Below are positions 21,501 through 32,430 of a DNA stretch of 64,000 nucleotides, piece by piece. Source of the DNA: Sycon ciliatum (Eukaryota; Porifera; Calcarea; Leucosolenida; Sycettidae). The stretch is from contig NC_088655.1 in NCBI RefSeq assembly GCF_964019385.1, forward strand, positions 17,118,648-17,182,647. The letters are read 5' to 3'. The notes below the pieces were generated by a model. The model saw nothing but the letters and a program-made list of their open reading frames with translations. It did no database searches and was not told the origin of the DNA. Made by a program: the position numbers and the translations under genes. Position 1 is the first letter of the stretch; every line of letters starts with the position of its first letter.

Positions 21501-21985
21501 ATACGTCTGATGTTCCGTGTCTGTGCAGGAGCTGCAGTAGGAATTCGAATTGGAATCATGTTGAAAGGGGTTGTCACAGCATGGTGGTCGCTGAAGGAGA
21601 TAGCATGAGTCGTTGCAGGAGAAGCACATCCCATTGTGCTATATACTAAGTCAATTGTAGTTGGTGGTCCTCTTAGTCTAATACGAGTGGGGCTGCGTAC
21701 ATGCTGCTGCAGTCCATAACTTGTAGCAATATCAGCCAGCCGCATATGATTACTGCAATTGCGACTGGTGTCAACATTAAAGTCTCCACAAAGTATTGTC
21801 TGCGTAGTTGGGCTGCAGGCTTTACTCAGCAGGGCTTCAAAGGAGTCCCAGTATGAAACAGTGCACCCTGGTGGCCGGTATAAACTCCCAATCAGGCATG
21901 GCTGATGGCTGGTTTTCACTTCAATCCAACAGCATTCTATGCCTGGAGAAACGAGATCAGGCCTGGGTTGACAGTCTCTGGGGTC
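21501..21985 (-). pseudogene. LINE-2 EEP endonuclease fragment
   Basis: The frame encodes RPDLVSPGIECCWIEVK, then GSLYRPPGC, LCGDFNVDTSRN, TIDLVYST and FSDHHAV. These are motifs of the apurinic-like endonuclease of non-LTR elements, including the catalytic SDHH. The N-terminal third with the NxxS and ETWL motifs is missing, so truncation occurred within this domain, near 21985. Confidence 0.85.
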
Positions 21986-22734
21986 TGTTTGCCAGGTTGC
22001 CACAATGTGTCCATGGAGTTGTTGGTGTGGGCCAATGGTGCTGTCCCAGTGTTGAACTGCTGTGCATTCTCAATCATATACTCGGTGCTTTCTGGAACAA
22101 TCACTGGCGTAGCAATGTCTGGCACGAAAGCGTTCGCCCACGTTGTATCACTATTTGCAGTTGCACCTTCTACGTCGTTTGGATACTCTTGCCGATCCTT
22201 CGTATCTGCCTTTTGATGATGACCATAGCCTTGTAAAGCCGTCTGATCACCAGCGGGTTCGCATAACGGCGCACTCTCGCCCGTTTCGGGAACCTGTGCG
22301 TCTGCCTGTGCACGACTCGTGCTGTCTGTTTGCTGCATATGGCCGCTCAGGACAAGGCCTGCAGCTCCTGGTGCGTGATCCGTGTCCTTATCTAGACTCG
22401 CTAAGTATGCTTTCACCTTATCGGCATTCCGGGTGTACTGTACACCACTTATAGAGCTCGCACGTGAACTGTTGTAGTTTGAACAAATTCCGTACATGTA
22501 CTCACTAACCATAGCCACTGTGTTTGCATACATTTCTTGTGTTGCTACATACTCCTCGAACAACTCTGGATCCTCCCGCAATGTACTAAGCAAGCAATGT
22601 ACTTTTAGGTCCAGCTCCACGAGTGACAGGTTGACAGCACTTACAGGTGATCCATTTTCGATATCGTTCAGAACCGCGATTCTTGCTCTGGCGAAGGCGA
22701 CACTCTGGTCAGCCTTTCTCGACCTCGCATCCAT
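21986..22734 (-). pseudogene. BEL/Pao-type Gag N-terminal fragment
   Basis: The frame starts MDARSRKADQSVAFARARIAVLNDI and continues with a long helical region rich in Glu and Leu, then a low-complexity polar segment. Its start lies about 15 bp after a BEL/Pao-type primer-binding sequence. Gag N termini of BEL/Pao elements have this character. The frame runs into LINE-2, so protease, RT and integrase are missing. The assignment rests mainly on the primer-binding site. Confidence 0.5.
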
Positions 22735-22746
22735 TGAATCCGGCTC

Positions 22747-22766
22747 GAAGGACCAATTTTAGAGAT
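22747..22766 (-). promoter_or_regulatory. BEL/Pao-like primer-binding site
   Basis: The minus strand reads TTGGTCCTTCGAGCCGGAT just before the Gag start. This sequence is typical directly downstream of BEL/Pao 5' LTRs. Confidence 0.55.
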
Positions 22767-23352
22767 CCTACTCTGGTTCTGCCCGTACTTGTAGTAGTAG
22801 AATCCTAAAGGACGTTTTGGCTCTTCGTTGAGCTCATTTAGTTATTACACTCAGTGTTGACACTCAGTGTCTTTCCACTCGGAAACAATTCTCCTCATAC
22901 TTCAGTAAGAATCATTATCAGAGATACTCAAACTCGTGACTGTCCTCCAAGTAGTAATGATGAGGAAGCGTCTACATCACGACGGCTGGGGTAGATATTC
23001 CCACCAGCCGTACGCGACGCAGAAAATGCTAGTGTCAGGATAAGGACATCGTGGAGGCGAATAGAGACATACCGTAGAAGTCTCCGGTAAACGAAAGCAA
23101 TACGACAGGAAAAGAAGAAGACTGTATAACCATAAACGGGACAAGTCATGGCAGTAAGTATAGAACTAGAAAAGGAATGGGAACAGGGTTGACTTGACAT
23201 AGAACGTACATGTAACAATAAATCGTAATGTTGTCCGACGGTAACACACAGTAGCCATAAATACAAGAGATGCATGCAGCCGTCAAATCAAGAGTCAATG
23301 TACAGAGTGAAGACGCATGCAATATCTAACAGGAAATAAAAATTTCCAATCA
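22767..23352. other. Probable 5' LTR region of the BEL/Pao remnant, no gene
   Basis: If the remnant is BEL/Pao, its 5' LTR should lie here on the minus strand. I could not define clean TG/CA ends, and no coding sequence is visible. It leads into a 228-bp tandem repeat. Confidence 0.35.
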
Positions 23353-23780
23353 GGCCCGAACGTACCTTGCCAGAGTGCTCAAACTGACAAGTCAGTGAGC
23401 TCTGCATAACGCAAACAGCAAAGGCACTACCCCACGCAAGAGTGCTCAACTGCTACAAGAGCAGGAGCGAAATACTCAATCTGCGGACAGCATGCTGTTT
23501 CGTTCTTTTTGAACTCATCAGCGCAGCACAGAGGAAATAAGGCCGAACCTGATAGCAATGGAAATAAAAAATTCCAATCCGGCCCGAACGTACCTTGCCA
23601 GAGTGCTCAAACTGACAAGTCAGTGAGCTCTGCATAACGCAAACAGCAAAGGCACTACCCCACGCAAGAGTGCTCAACTGCTACAAGAGCAGGAGCGAAA
23701 TACTCAATCTGCGGACAGCATGCTGTTTCGTTCTTTTTGAACTCATCAGCGCAGCACAGAGGAAATGAGGCCGAACCTGA
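23353..23780. repeat. 228-bp tandem repeat, left part
   Basis: The segment starting GGCCCGAACGTACCTTGCC occurs at 23353, 23581 and, after the Gypsy-2 insertion, at 28331. Subtracting the insertion and its duplication gives the same 228-bp spacing. Copies are nearly identical. The third copy ends at about 28420. Confidence 0.85.
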
Positions 23781-23914
23781 TGTTGTCCTGAAGACTGAAC
23801 TGCTGTTACATACTAGAGAGACCGAATATAAGGTAAATAGGTGCGAGGTACATATTGTGACATAACTAACACCAGGGTACTAAAGGTGACACCTACATAG
23901 TATCTACTACCACA
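23781..23914 (-). repeat. Gypsy-2 3' LTR
   Basis: 134 bp, identical to the copy at 28164-28297. It is the 3' LTR because the element reads on the minus strand. Confidence 0.95.
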
Positions 23915-24202
23915 TTACTCCAATGCTTTAGTAAAAAGCTAGCAACCGAATGAAATGGGCAACGCAATATATTAATAAAACAACCGAGTAAATCAATTTC
24001 GAATGATCATATATCTTGCTGAATCGAATGATTAACCCAACACTTTAGCAACAAGAAGTTGAAAAGAATGATCAACCCAAACACTCTAGCAACGAGAGGA
24101 TATTACTGCTGTCTATTCTTGCTCATAACTTTGATAGAATGAATGCTGCTATTGTCACTACTCCGGCTACTAAGGATGCCATGCTATTATAGTAAAATTG
24201 TT

Positions 24203-27200
24203 TCAATCGTATCCCAGCCGCTCCACAGGCATGCTCACTCTGCTAGAACGTCGAGGCAGCTGTGGCTGGTTGTTGTCGGCTCGGGCTTCTTCTTCCGTTG
24301 TGCCTGCAGCATCTTTGTCAGACCCAGGGCTACGGCTCCGCTCGGTGGTCGCCTCAGTTGCTGATGGCGGGATAGTCTCCCTGACTTGCCGGCGGTTTCT
24401 TATGGCCGTGCGCACACCGTATTCCACCACCACTTGACGGACTTCCTGTCGTACGACACACCATTCCTTGGCCGGTTGACTATATCCGTCTTGCAGTACC
24501 ACTTTACTGCCTGGCTCGAGAGCAGGGAGCTCCCGCACGCCTCTCTTCTGATTGTGTTGATGGGCCATTCGCATTTTTTGGTCAATTTGCTTCTCCCGGT
24601 TGATGATTTGACCGTTAGCTAGATTCGGCAATCGTCCTCGAAGGGCCCGTCCAAAGAATGCTTCTCCTGGTGATGTCCCAATCATCCGATTCACGGATGT
24701 ACGAATGCCGAATAGCGCTTGCTGGAGTCGCTGTCTCAGAGGTAGTGATGAAGGCATCCCACTCAAGCGCCTGCGCACGACGCCATAGAATCTCTCCACC
24801 ATTCCGTTGGAGCATGGATACCGCGGGCTCGACTTGATATGCTTGACTCCTGCTTTCCGGAGAAAAGTTTCTGTTTCGTCCGACACCAGCTGTGGCCCAT
24901 TGTCGCTAACTAGCTCCACCGGTAGACCATGTCTTGCGAATACTTCCGACAATGCTTGTATTATGACTCTCGACGTGGTGCTGGATAGCAAGAGCAACTC
25001 GGGATATCGGGATCCGTAGTCGATGACCGACAAGAAGTGATGATCCTCGATCTCCACGAGGTCCACCGCCACCCGATACCAGACTGGTAGGATTTCTGAC
25101 GGTTGGAGGGGTTGTGGAGGATTCCGCTGCCTCTTCCAGCATGTCAAGCATGTCCTAGCGAATTCTGAGGCATCTTTGCTCATGGACGGCCACCATACAC
25201 TTTGTCGCAACGTGTCCAGAAACGTGTCGAGTCCTGGATGGCCTTCGTGTGCGATACGGAGGACTTGGTCATACAAGGTACCGGGTATGACGATGCGATT
25301 GTTATGCATGACGATGTCATCAACCACTGACAACGAGTCCCCTATTCGAAAGTATACCTCGTCGCTGCCGTCGCATGTATTCCACTTGCCTTGTAACACT
25401 CTGTTCCTGACTCGACTTAGCTGACCATCAGTGTCTGTGGCTAGCCGGACATCTTCGCAAGAGATTGGAGCTTCCCCCAGGATTAAGCCAACATACTCCT
25501 TCATTGACCTGGCCTCTGCCGGACTGGCTTCAACTGCTTGGGAGGGGGCTCTCGATAGCGCGTCAGTACAAATCATTGACGTTCCTGGCGTATAGGTCAA
25601 CTGAAAGTCGTATGGGAGGATTGCCAGCAGCCATCGCTGCACTCGGGCTGGCACCTGATCGAATTCCTTCTTTACGATTGCCACCAGAGGCTTGTGGTCA
25701 GTGAATACGATCACTTGTCGCCCCAGTACGAATTGGCGGAATTTTACCAAGCCGAAAACCACAGCCAGCCTCTCTCTCTCGAGCTGCGAATACCGTGTCT
25801 CGGGATCCTTGAGAGCTCTGCTAGCGCATGACACGGGTTGAAAGCGGCCATGATTGTCCTTCTGCCACAGTATAGCTCCCAGGCCACATGGAGATGCATC
25901 CACACTAATGGCCGTCTCCCTGGTTGGCGTGACGTCGAAGAACGACAGACGTAACAATCTAGACGCGGCCTCCTCTTTGAGTGTGTTGAACTCCATCCAG
26001 AGCGAGTTGTCTGCGACGAATGGCTCGCGTTTTGCCAATGTCCTGACCGGTGCCGTTGCGTCCGCTAATCCAGGGATGAATTTACCGAGGTATGTTAGCA
26101 TACCAAGGAATCGCCGTACATCCGACTGAGATTCTGGCAGAGGCATGTCTAGGATTGCCTTCACTTTGTCTGGGTCAGGATTGACGCCCTGGGCATTCAG
26201 TATGCTGCCAAGGTATCTAACCTCACTTTGCTTCCACTGACATTTGTCGTTGTTCAATTTCAGCTGTGCCGCTTGTAGTCGCTCTAGGACTCGCTGCAGT
26301 CGTTCATCGTGTTGCTTGATGCTGTCACCGGTGACCAGTACATCGTCTACGTACACGAAGACTCCTGGGATACCAGCGAGCAGGTCAGACATGACCCTTT
26401 GGAAGATTTCCGGGGCGCATGAGATGCCGAAGGGTAACCGCTTGAATCGGAACAAACCTTCCTCCGTCGTGAAAGTTGTGTACGGCTGTGAGCTGGATGA
26501 CAGCGGGATTTGGTGGAATCCAGACTCTGCGTCCAAGACCGAGAAAATCGTTGCACCGTGGATTTGGGCTGTTATTTCCTCAGCGGTAGGCATGGCTCTC
26601 TTCTCCCGAATGATGTTTTGGTTCAACTTCCTGTAATCTATACACAAGCGAAGCTTGCCGTTAGATTTGCGGCTAGGAACTATCGGTGAGATCCATGGAG
26701 TCGCCTCTTTCACTGGTTCGATAATTCCAGCCTCCAACATTCGACTTAGTTCTGCCTTGACCTCCTCGCGGATGCTGAAAGCATGTCGTCGGCATGCAGA
26801 CGCCACAGGCACGGCGTTTGGGTCCACGGCGATGTCTACCGGCCGCACAGTCACTGTGTTGATGTCGGCAATGTCTACCGGCGGCATAGTCACTGTGTTG
26901 ATGTCTGGCTCATCAACGGTGACAGTGACCAATTGTAACTGCTGAATGACGTCCTGTCCGAAGAGGGGACATTTCCCGGGTGAGACCACAAAGCACCGAC
27001 AAGCTATCGATCTGCCATTTGCTTCAAACGTTGCGGTCGCCGTACCAAGTGTGTGGACTTCCTGGCCACCGTATCCACGGAGTCGTCTGTCCGGTAATTC
27101 CTCTGGCTGGACGACCGTGCAGGGCATTATTGTCCGTGTGGCACCCGTGTCTAACAGACCGTGTACTATCTTACCATCAACCCGCACATCGACCCAATAG

Positions 27201-28135
27201 CGGGGATCATGAGCTGCACGTAGCGTTGCCGCAGGCTCCATGGTATAAGCCTCTTCGAATTCGTCTTCGACCACCAATGTATCTTCCTCTATTTTATTGC
27301 TGAGTCTGTCTTTCCGGAGGCAGACCTGAGGAAAGTGGCCCACTATCCCACAGTGCCGGCATCTAGTCCGGCCTGCCGGGCAAAAGGATCTTCCCGGGGT
27401 ATGTTCTCCCCCACAATACTTGCAAGCTCCTTTCTGCCTTTTATGTCGAGGAGGTTGTGCCGAGGCTCCTGCCACTTTCCTGGACTCCTCTCCTGACATG
27501 ACTCTGTTTACCATTGGTGTCGATGATGATGATAGCGGCTGCGGAGTCGGTGCTACTGGCTGCTCGTACAGTAGCGAGTCCAGTATAGATGCTTCCATTC
27601 CTACTGCCTTTGCCGATGCCGCAGTTAGCGTCAGATCTGCGGTCGCTAGGAGTTCTCGTCTTATAGCTGATGACTGCAGTCCTTCAATGAACTGGTCTCT
27701 GATGACTCCATTCACGATTGTGTCCACATCGGTGCTGTCGAAGCTGCATTGTTGTGCCATAGCCCGAAGGGCTGACAAATAGGCTGTCACAGTCTCCCCA
27801 TTCCTCTGCTTCCGACCTCTAAACCTGTGCCGTTCTGCTGTCAGGTTGATGGAAGGCTTGAAATACTTCTCCAAGGCCGTTTTCAGAGGAGTGTACGTGT
27901 CAGGTGGGACATCCCCTTCTGCCTCAGCTGTGGTCACAACCAAGCCTTTGGTGATCCGCCGGAGGTCGATTCCGCCAATATTCAGCAGCAGTTTCCTCTT
28001 CTGCGCGGCTGCGTCGATCTTCTGTAGGTCAAGGTAGGCTTCGAAGTCTTCCAACCACAAGGCGAATTCCTCAGCTTGGTTCGTGTCCTCAGAGACTTGA
28101 AAGGAACTTGGGGCTCTGCCGAGAGAACTTGCCAT
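24203..28135 (-). CDS. Gypsy-2 Gag-Pol polyprotein (1310 aa)
   Basis: One frame. Gag has the helical pattern of retrotransposon capsids (about residues 20-180), then CCHC knuckles at about 238-270 (CKYCGGEHTPGRSFC, CRHCGIVGHFPQVC). Protease LLDTGATRTIMP is near 328. Reverse transcriptase shows LRLCIDYRKLN, VLDAESGFHQIPL and YVDDVLVTGD (near 595). RNase H has DASPCGLGAILWQ and TDHKPL. Integrase has an HHCC region with CLTCWKRQ, and DDE residues near 1024 (VDLVEI), 1077 (SDNGPQ) and 1112 (GMVERFYG). An internal tandem duplication, DINTVTMPPVDIA then DINTVTVRPVDIA, lies between protease and RT. It looks translation-competent. Confidence 0.95.
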   Translation of the reverse strand: MASSLGRAPSSFQVSEDTNQAEEFALWLEDFEAYLDLQKIDAAAQKRKLLLNIGGIDLRRITKGLVVTTAEAEGDVPPDTYTPLKTALEKYFKPSINLTAERHRFRGRKQRNGETVTAYLSALRAMAQQCSFDSTDVDTIVNGVIRDQFIEGLQSSAIRRELLATADLTLTAASAKAVGMEASILDSLLYEQPVAPTPQPLSSSSTPMVNRVMSGEESRKVAGASAQPPRHKRQKGACKYCGGEHTPGRSFCPAGRTRCRHCGIVGHFPQVCLRKDRLSNKIEEDTLVVEDEFEEAYTMEPAATLRAAHDPRYWVDVRVDGKIVHGLLDTGATRTIMPCTVVQPEELPDRRLRGYGGQEVHTLGTATATFEANGRSIACRCFVVSPGKCPLFGQDVIQQLQLVTVTVDEPDINTVTMPPVDIADINTVTVRPVDIAVDPNAVPVASACRRHAFSIREEVKAELSRMLEAGIIEPVKEATPWISPIVPSRKSNGKLRLCIDYRKLNQNIIREKRAMPTAEEITAQIHGATIFSVLDAESGFHQIPLSSSSQPYTTFTTEEGLFRFKRLPFGISCAPEIFQRVMSDLLAGIPGVFVYVDDVLVTGDSIKQHDERLQRVLERLQAAQLKLNNDKCQWKQSEVRYLGSILNAQGVNPDPDKVKAILDMPLPESQSDVRRFLGMLTYLGKFIPGLADATAPVRTLAKREPFVADNSLWMEFNTLKEEAASRLLRLSFFDVTPTRETAISVDASPCGLGAILWQKDNHGRFQPVSCASRALKDPETRYSQLERERLAVVFGLVKFRQFVLGRQVIVFTDHKPLVAIVKKEFDQVPARVQRWLLAILPYDFQLTYTPGTSMICTDALSRAPSQAVEASPAEARSMKEYVGLILGEAPISCEDVRLATDTDGQLSRVRNRVLQGKWNTCDGSDEVYFRIGDSLSVVDDIVMHNNRIVIPGTLYDQVLRIAHEGHPGLDTFLDTLRQSVWWPSMSKDASEFARTCLTCWKRQRNPPQPLQPSEILPVWYRVAVDLVEIEDHHFLSVIDYGSRYPELLLLSSTTSRVIIQALSEVFARHGLPVELVSDNGPQLVSDETETFLRKAGVKHIKSSPRYPCSNGMVERFYGVVRRRLSGMPSSLPLRQRLQQALFGIRTSVNRMIGTSPGEAFFGRALRGRLPNLANGQIINREKQIDQKMRMAHQHNQKRGVRELPALEPGSKVVLQDGYSQPAKEWCVVRQEVRQVVVEYGVRTAIRNRRQVRETIPPSATEATTERSRSPGSDKDAAGTTEEEARADNNQPQLPRRSSRVSMPVERLGYD

Positions 28136-28163
28136 CTTGAGTCCTGCTTGTTCACTGCGCCAA

Positions 28164-28297
28164 TGTTGTCCTGAAGACTGAACTGCTGTTACATACTAGA
28201 GAGACCGAATATAAGGTAAATAGGTGCGAGGTACATATTGTGACATAACTAACACCAGGGTACTAAAGGTGACACCTACATAGTATCTACTACCACA
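28164..28297 (-). repeat. Gypsy-2 5' LTR
   Basis: 134 bp. On the minus strand it precedes the primer-binding site and the Gag start at 28135. Confidence 0.95.
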
Positions 28298-28420
28298 CCT
28301 GATAGCAATGGAAATAAAAATTTCCAATCAGGCCCGAACGTACCTTGCCAGAGTGCTCAAACTGACAAGTCAGTGAGCTCTGCATAACGCAAACAGCAAA
28401 GGCACTACCCCACGCAAGAA

Positions 28421-29112
28421 TATATATAAATATTTCCTTTTTTTTAAGACAACCTGGATTCGAACCCGCACTATCGCCCTGCATGCATCCCCCGATACAT
28501 TTCGCATACATACTAATTCTTCCAAGTTGCTTCACGTTATGATCTTGCATTTGAATATGCATTGTGGCCAGCCGTCTTTGATGGCACGGTACGATACGGG
28601 ACAGATACGGGACAGATACAGGACAGGTACGGGACAGGTACGGTCGAGGGTAATACGACACCGTCTACCGCCTTGATGACCTAGAAAAAAAAGCATAGGG
28701 ATGCTATAAATTTTTCAATTCTCCTATTTTTTAGGCATAACCTGGGATTCGAACCCGCACTATCGCTCTACATGCATTCTCCCATACCCTTCGCATTCAT
28801 ACTCATTCTTCCAAGTTGCTACACGTCATGATCTTTCGTTTGAAAGTCCTATTTGAATATTGCGGCCAGCTGTATGTAGGCAGCTGTGTTTGATGGTACG
28901 GTACGGTACGGTACGGGACAGATACGGGATAGCGCCAGGCGTGACACAAACACACAAACAAACAAACACCAAATTAAAGCTGTGTGGACCCTGGCTAGCG
29001 CCAGACGTTACTGAAGTAACGTCTTCTGCATAGCTACGGGAATTAAAGCTGTGTGGACCCTGGCTAGCGCCAGACGTTACTGAAGTAACGTCTTCTGCAT
29101 AGCTACTGGAAT
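28421..29112. repeat. Composite repeat cluster: B-box units, TACGG pentamers and 64-bp hairpin units
   Basis: No gene. It holds two copies of the B-box (tRNA-like) unit, pentamer runs of GGTACGGTACGG type, and two tandem copies of a 64-bp unit (about 28973-29112) starting ATTAAAGCTGTGTGGACC. Each 64-bp unit contains the hairpin AGACGTTAC-TGAA-GTAACGTCT. The same order of units resumes at 31614, so the TTAA element split one array. Confidence 0.75.
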
Positions 29113-29116
29113 TAAG

Positions 29117-31613
29117 GAGGCTCCCACCTAAAGAAGTAAAAATAAAAGGTCCATGGACATGCATAGAATGGTGGAGTGATGTCTCTTCTTCAATTTGGTA
29201 TAGTTTTTAGGTAGGGTCACCAGGCATATAAGAGGTGTTCTGGTGTATTTAGTTGGTGTACAATTTCTTGATTTTCGGGAAAAATATGGTAAACAATTTG
29301 GCTTTTTGACCCAAAGAAGCCTCCTGGAAGGAGGATATTAAGCATTTTCTTCATCATATGTTTAAGAACCACATTTGGAGGTATCTTGGCTACACAAGAT
29401 AGACTGTGTCTTGGTTTTGCCCTTGGCGAGCCACTTTTTCGAAATTACGGAAACGGAAATTTCCATCGGGTGCTGAATTGTGAAATGGTTCAGCCTGCAA
29501 CAGATTGTCCATGGACGTATTGATTTTTGTGGCTTTCTATGATCCTTGAGCCCCAAGGAAACCGATAATGGACAGTTTTGATGGTGTCACCAGGCACTTT
29601 AGGCTCCTACCAAACAATAATATTATAGGTATCGAAATATGGTATTTTTAGGCCAATCCTGAAAATAGCATTTTTAGAAAATCTGACCATTCTTGCCTTC
29701 TTGACTAAGTATCACTACCAATATATGGTAGTATGGTAATATTATTTTAGAAGAAGTTACTTTCATGCTGCAACCTCCTTTGGACATACCAGACAGTCTG
29801 TGCTTGGAAAGGTACATGTATGTCATGTAGCCTTCAGCCCTAGCACATTGATATACGAGTAGTGTACATGTACATGTAAGGCAGCGAGGTTTCATAACAA
29901 CCTTGACCATGAAACTGGCACATGAATAATGTGAAAGCAGGCATTCAAAATAAGGCACACTAAACACTCACACGCGTGCGTACGCACATAAACACCCGCC
30001 CACATGCACACACTCTCGTGCACGCATCATTGTAACACTACTAGTCCATAGTAGGACTTAGTGTAAATAAAAGAATGAAGACCAGCCACTGCACTGGGCA
30101 TGCATCTGCTGGTTGTCACTTGCGTTGATAGCAGCAGACTCCAGAAAAACATCGCATGAAGGGCAATATGCATCTACACACGCTGGCGTACACATATACG
30201 ATATACATGTAGTGTACTGTCATGCTCTCTCGGCAATTCTTTTTGTGTCTCAAATACGGTTCACAAATGAGCATTCACATGCAACTCCTGTACTGTAAAG
30301 CCATTACCACACTGTCCTTGCGGATACCAGAGAGGACAGGCATACAGAACCAGCACCGTGAGCCCCTCCCCCCCCCTTCCACACCTAGCTTTGCACATGC
30401 GCGCACACATGCACGTGCATACGTCCATACATGTACACAGACATTTGCATGCACATGCACACAGTGCACTCGTGGGGACATGTGCATAACCCAGATCAAC
30501 ATTGCGTGCGAACCCACACATGCGGGCACAAGCACGTGTGCACACACACGTGCGCACACACACTCATACACCTGCCCAACGCTAAAGCGAGGATAGCGAA
30601 CAAACTACGTTAGACATAGCAACTTGTGCTCGGATTACACCTTTCAACAGCTTGCACACACACACACAAGCGCGCACGTACACACACACACACTCGCGCG
30701 CGCGCGCGCGCTCGTACACACACACACACACACACACGCGAGCGCGCGTACACACACACACACGAGCGCGCGTACACACACACACACACGCGAGCGCGCG
30801 TACACACACACACACACACACAAACGCATGTACTTGCGCATAGGAAAGGATTCAAAATAATCAACCACAGGCATTTACCCAATACACACCTGAGTGTGCA
30901 CATCTTAGTTGTGGCATCCCCATTTTTACAAAAGCAGGATTTAGAAGTTCGTCCCTGGTTCAGAACACAAGCTTCTGGCCAGCATTTTCCTTACACCATC
31001 AGTGCAGTACAGTGGTTGACATGAACCTTATTCCTACAGGGACAGTAGCCCAAGTTCAGCAGATCTGAGATGCGTCGTCCACTGAGCTCAGGATACTCTA
31101 GGATCCACAGAAAGTTTCAAACGGTACTCGTGTGACTGGAGCTGCAAGTGGGTCCACTTACCAGCAAGTGGGCAGCCACTTCACGCTTCACAGGTAGTCC
31201 ATGCTAAACTCCAGTACCAGTACTAGTATCACTACGTTCGACATCGATGTCTTCACTGACTTCAGCCTGCTTTTCTCACCCTTCTTTGTCAGTAATATAT
31301 TTGTTCTTCGTGGCCTAAACGTATCGCTTCAACAAAATTTTCACAAAAAATGAAGCAGCGTAGGAACTGCCTTTGTTTTGCATTAGCCATGGCCAGTGAT
31401 TCTTTCCAGCGTAGAAACAGCCACGGCTACAGAAACACTGCAACGAGTAGAACTACATCTTGGAACAACTGCGAGCACAGAGAAATAAAAAAACTTCTTT
31501 CTGAACAACAGCTTGTTTCCGCCATGGAACACAACATATTTTGAATCTCGCGGCAAAAACAGATTTCGAAGGTGCCCTTTCTACACTGCGCTGTGCAACT
31601 GTTCGGAGCCTCC
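29117..31613. mobile_element. TTAA-flanked nonautonomous DNA transposon B (2497 bp)
   Basis: Ends GGAGGCTCC and its inverse, flanked by TTAA (29113-29116 and 31614-31617). An unoccupied paralogous site is present: GGGAATTAAAGCTGTGTGG at about 29038 and GGGAATTAAAGCTGTGTT at about 32412 show the same sequence without the insert. Like element A (15085-17240) it lacks a transposase, is AT-rich and holds AC-type microsatellites. Inner sequence diverges from A after the first 9-10 bases of the terminus. Confidence 0.85.
30652..30835. repeat. (AC)n/(GC)n microsatellite
   Basis: About 180 bp of AC dinucleotides with interspersed GCGCGC and GAGCGCGCGTAC units. Open frames across it on both strands are artefacts. 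Confidence 0.9.
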
Positions 31614-32430
31614 TTAAAGCTGTGTGGACCCTGGCTAGTACCAAATTAAAGCTGTGTGGACCCTGGCTAGCGCCAGACGTTACTGAAGTAAGGTCTTGTG
31701 CATAGCTACGGGAACGAGAGAGCTTGGAAGCTCAGGGCCCTACGCTATGCTGTTTTGCCTTGATGACCTAGACAAAAAAAGCATAGGGATGTTAAAAATT
31801 CTTAAAAAAATTTTTTTTTAAAGAAATAACCTGGGATTCGAACCCGCACTATCGCGCGCCCTGCTGGGCATCCCCCGATACACTTCGCATACATACTAAT
31901 TCTTCCAAGTTGCTTCACGTTATGATCTTGCATTTGAAAGCCCTATTTGAATATGCATCGTGGCCAGCCGTCTTTGATGGTACGGTACGGTACGGGATAG
32001 GTACGGGACGGGTACGATCGAGGGTAATACGGCACCGTCTACCGCCTTGATGACGGCAAAAAAAGCATAGGGATGTTATAAATTTTTCAATTCTCCTATT
32101 TTTTTTTTCAGGCATATCCTGGGCTTCGAACCCGCACTATCGCCCTACATGCATTCCCCCATACACTTCGCATTCATACCCACTCTTCCAAGTTGCTTCA
32201 CGTTATGATCTTGCGTTTGAAAACCCTATTTGAATATTGCGGCCAGCTGAATGTGGCCAGCTGTGTTTGATGGTACGGTACGGTACGGGACAGATACGGG
32301 ATAGCGCCAGGCGTGACACAAACATACAAACAAACACACAAATACCAAATTAAAGCTGTGTGGACCCTGGCTAGCGCCATACGTTACTGAAGTAACGTCT
32401 TCTGCATAGCTGCGGGAATTAAAGCTGTGT
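31614..32430. repeat. Composite repeat cluster, right part
   Basis: Continues the array at 28421-29112: 64-bp hairpin units, two B-box (tRNA-like) units near 31840 and 32120, and TACGG pentamer runs. No gene. Confidence 0.7.

Larger units (their letters stand above)
18566..21985 (-). mobile_element. LINE-2 (Jockey/CR1-like), 5' truncated, interrupted by LINE-3
   Basis: Coding order on the minus strand is the C-terminal half of an EEP endonuclease (about 21980-21500), a linker, reverse transcriptase (20475-19429) and the C-terminal region (19432-18758). The 3' end is marked by TTGGATTGGATTGG near 18575. A later LINE-3 copy (20833-21494) splits it with a 6-bp duplication, ATATTG. Without that copy the frame reads through as NIRRINMDLFRQDI. 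Confidence 0.85.
23781..28297 (-). mobile_element. Ty3/Gypsy LTR retrotransposon 2, full length (4517 bp)
   Basis: Two 134-bp LTRs (23781-23914 and 28164-28297) are identical as read. The flanking duplication is CCTGA (23776-23780 and 28298-28302). On the minus strand TTGGCGCAGTGAAC follows the 5' LTR as the primer-binding site. One open Gag-Pol frame fills the interior. Identical LTRs plus an open frame make this the youngest-looking insertion in the window. It landed in the second copy of a 228-bp tandem repeat. Confidence 0.95.

Noticed and set aside
30431-31024. His/Thr and Val/Cys repeat open frames
   Set aside because: They are AC-type microsatellite artefacts inside a TTAA element.
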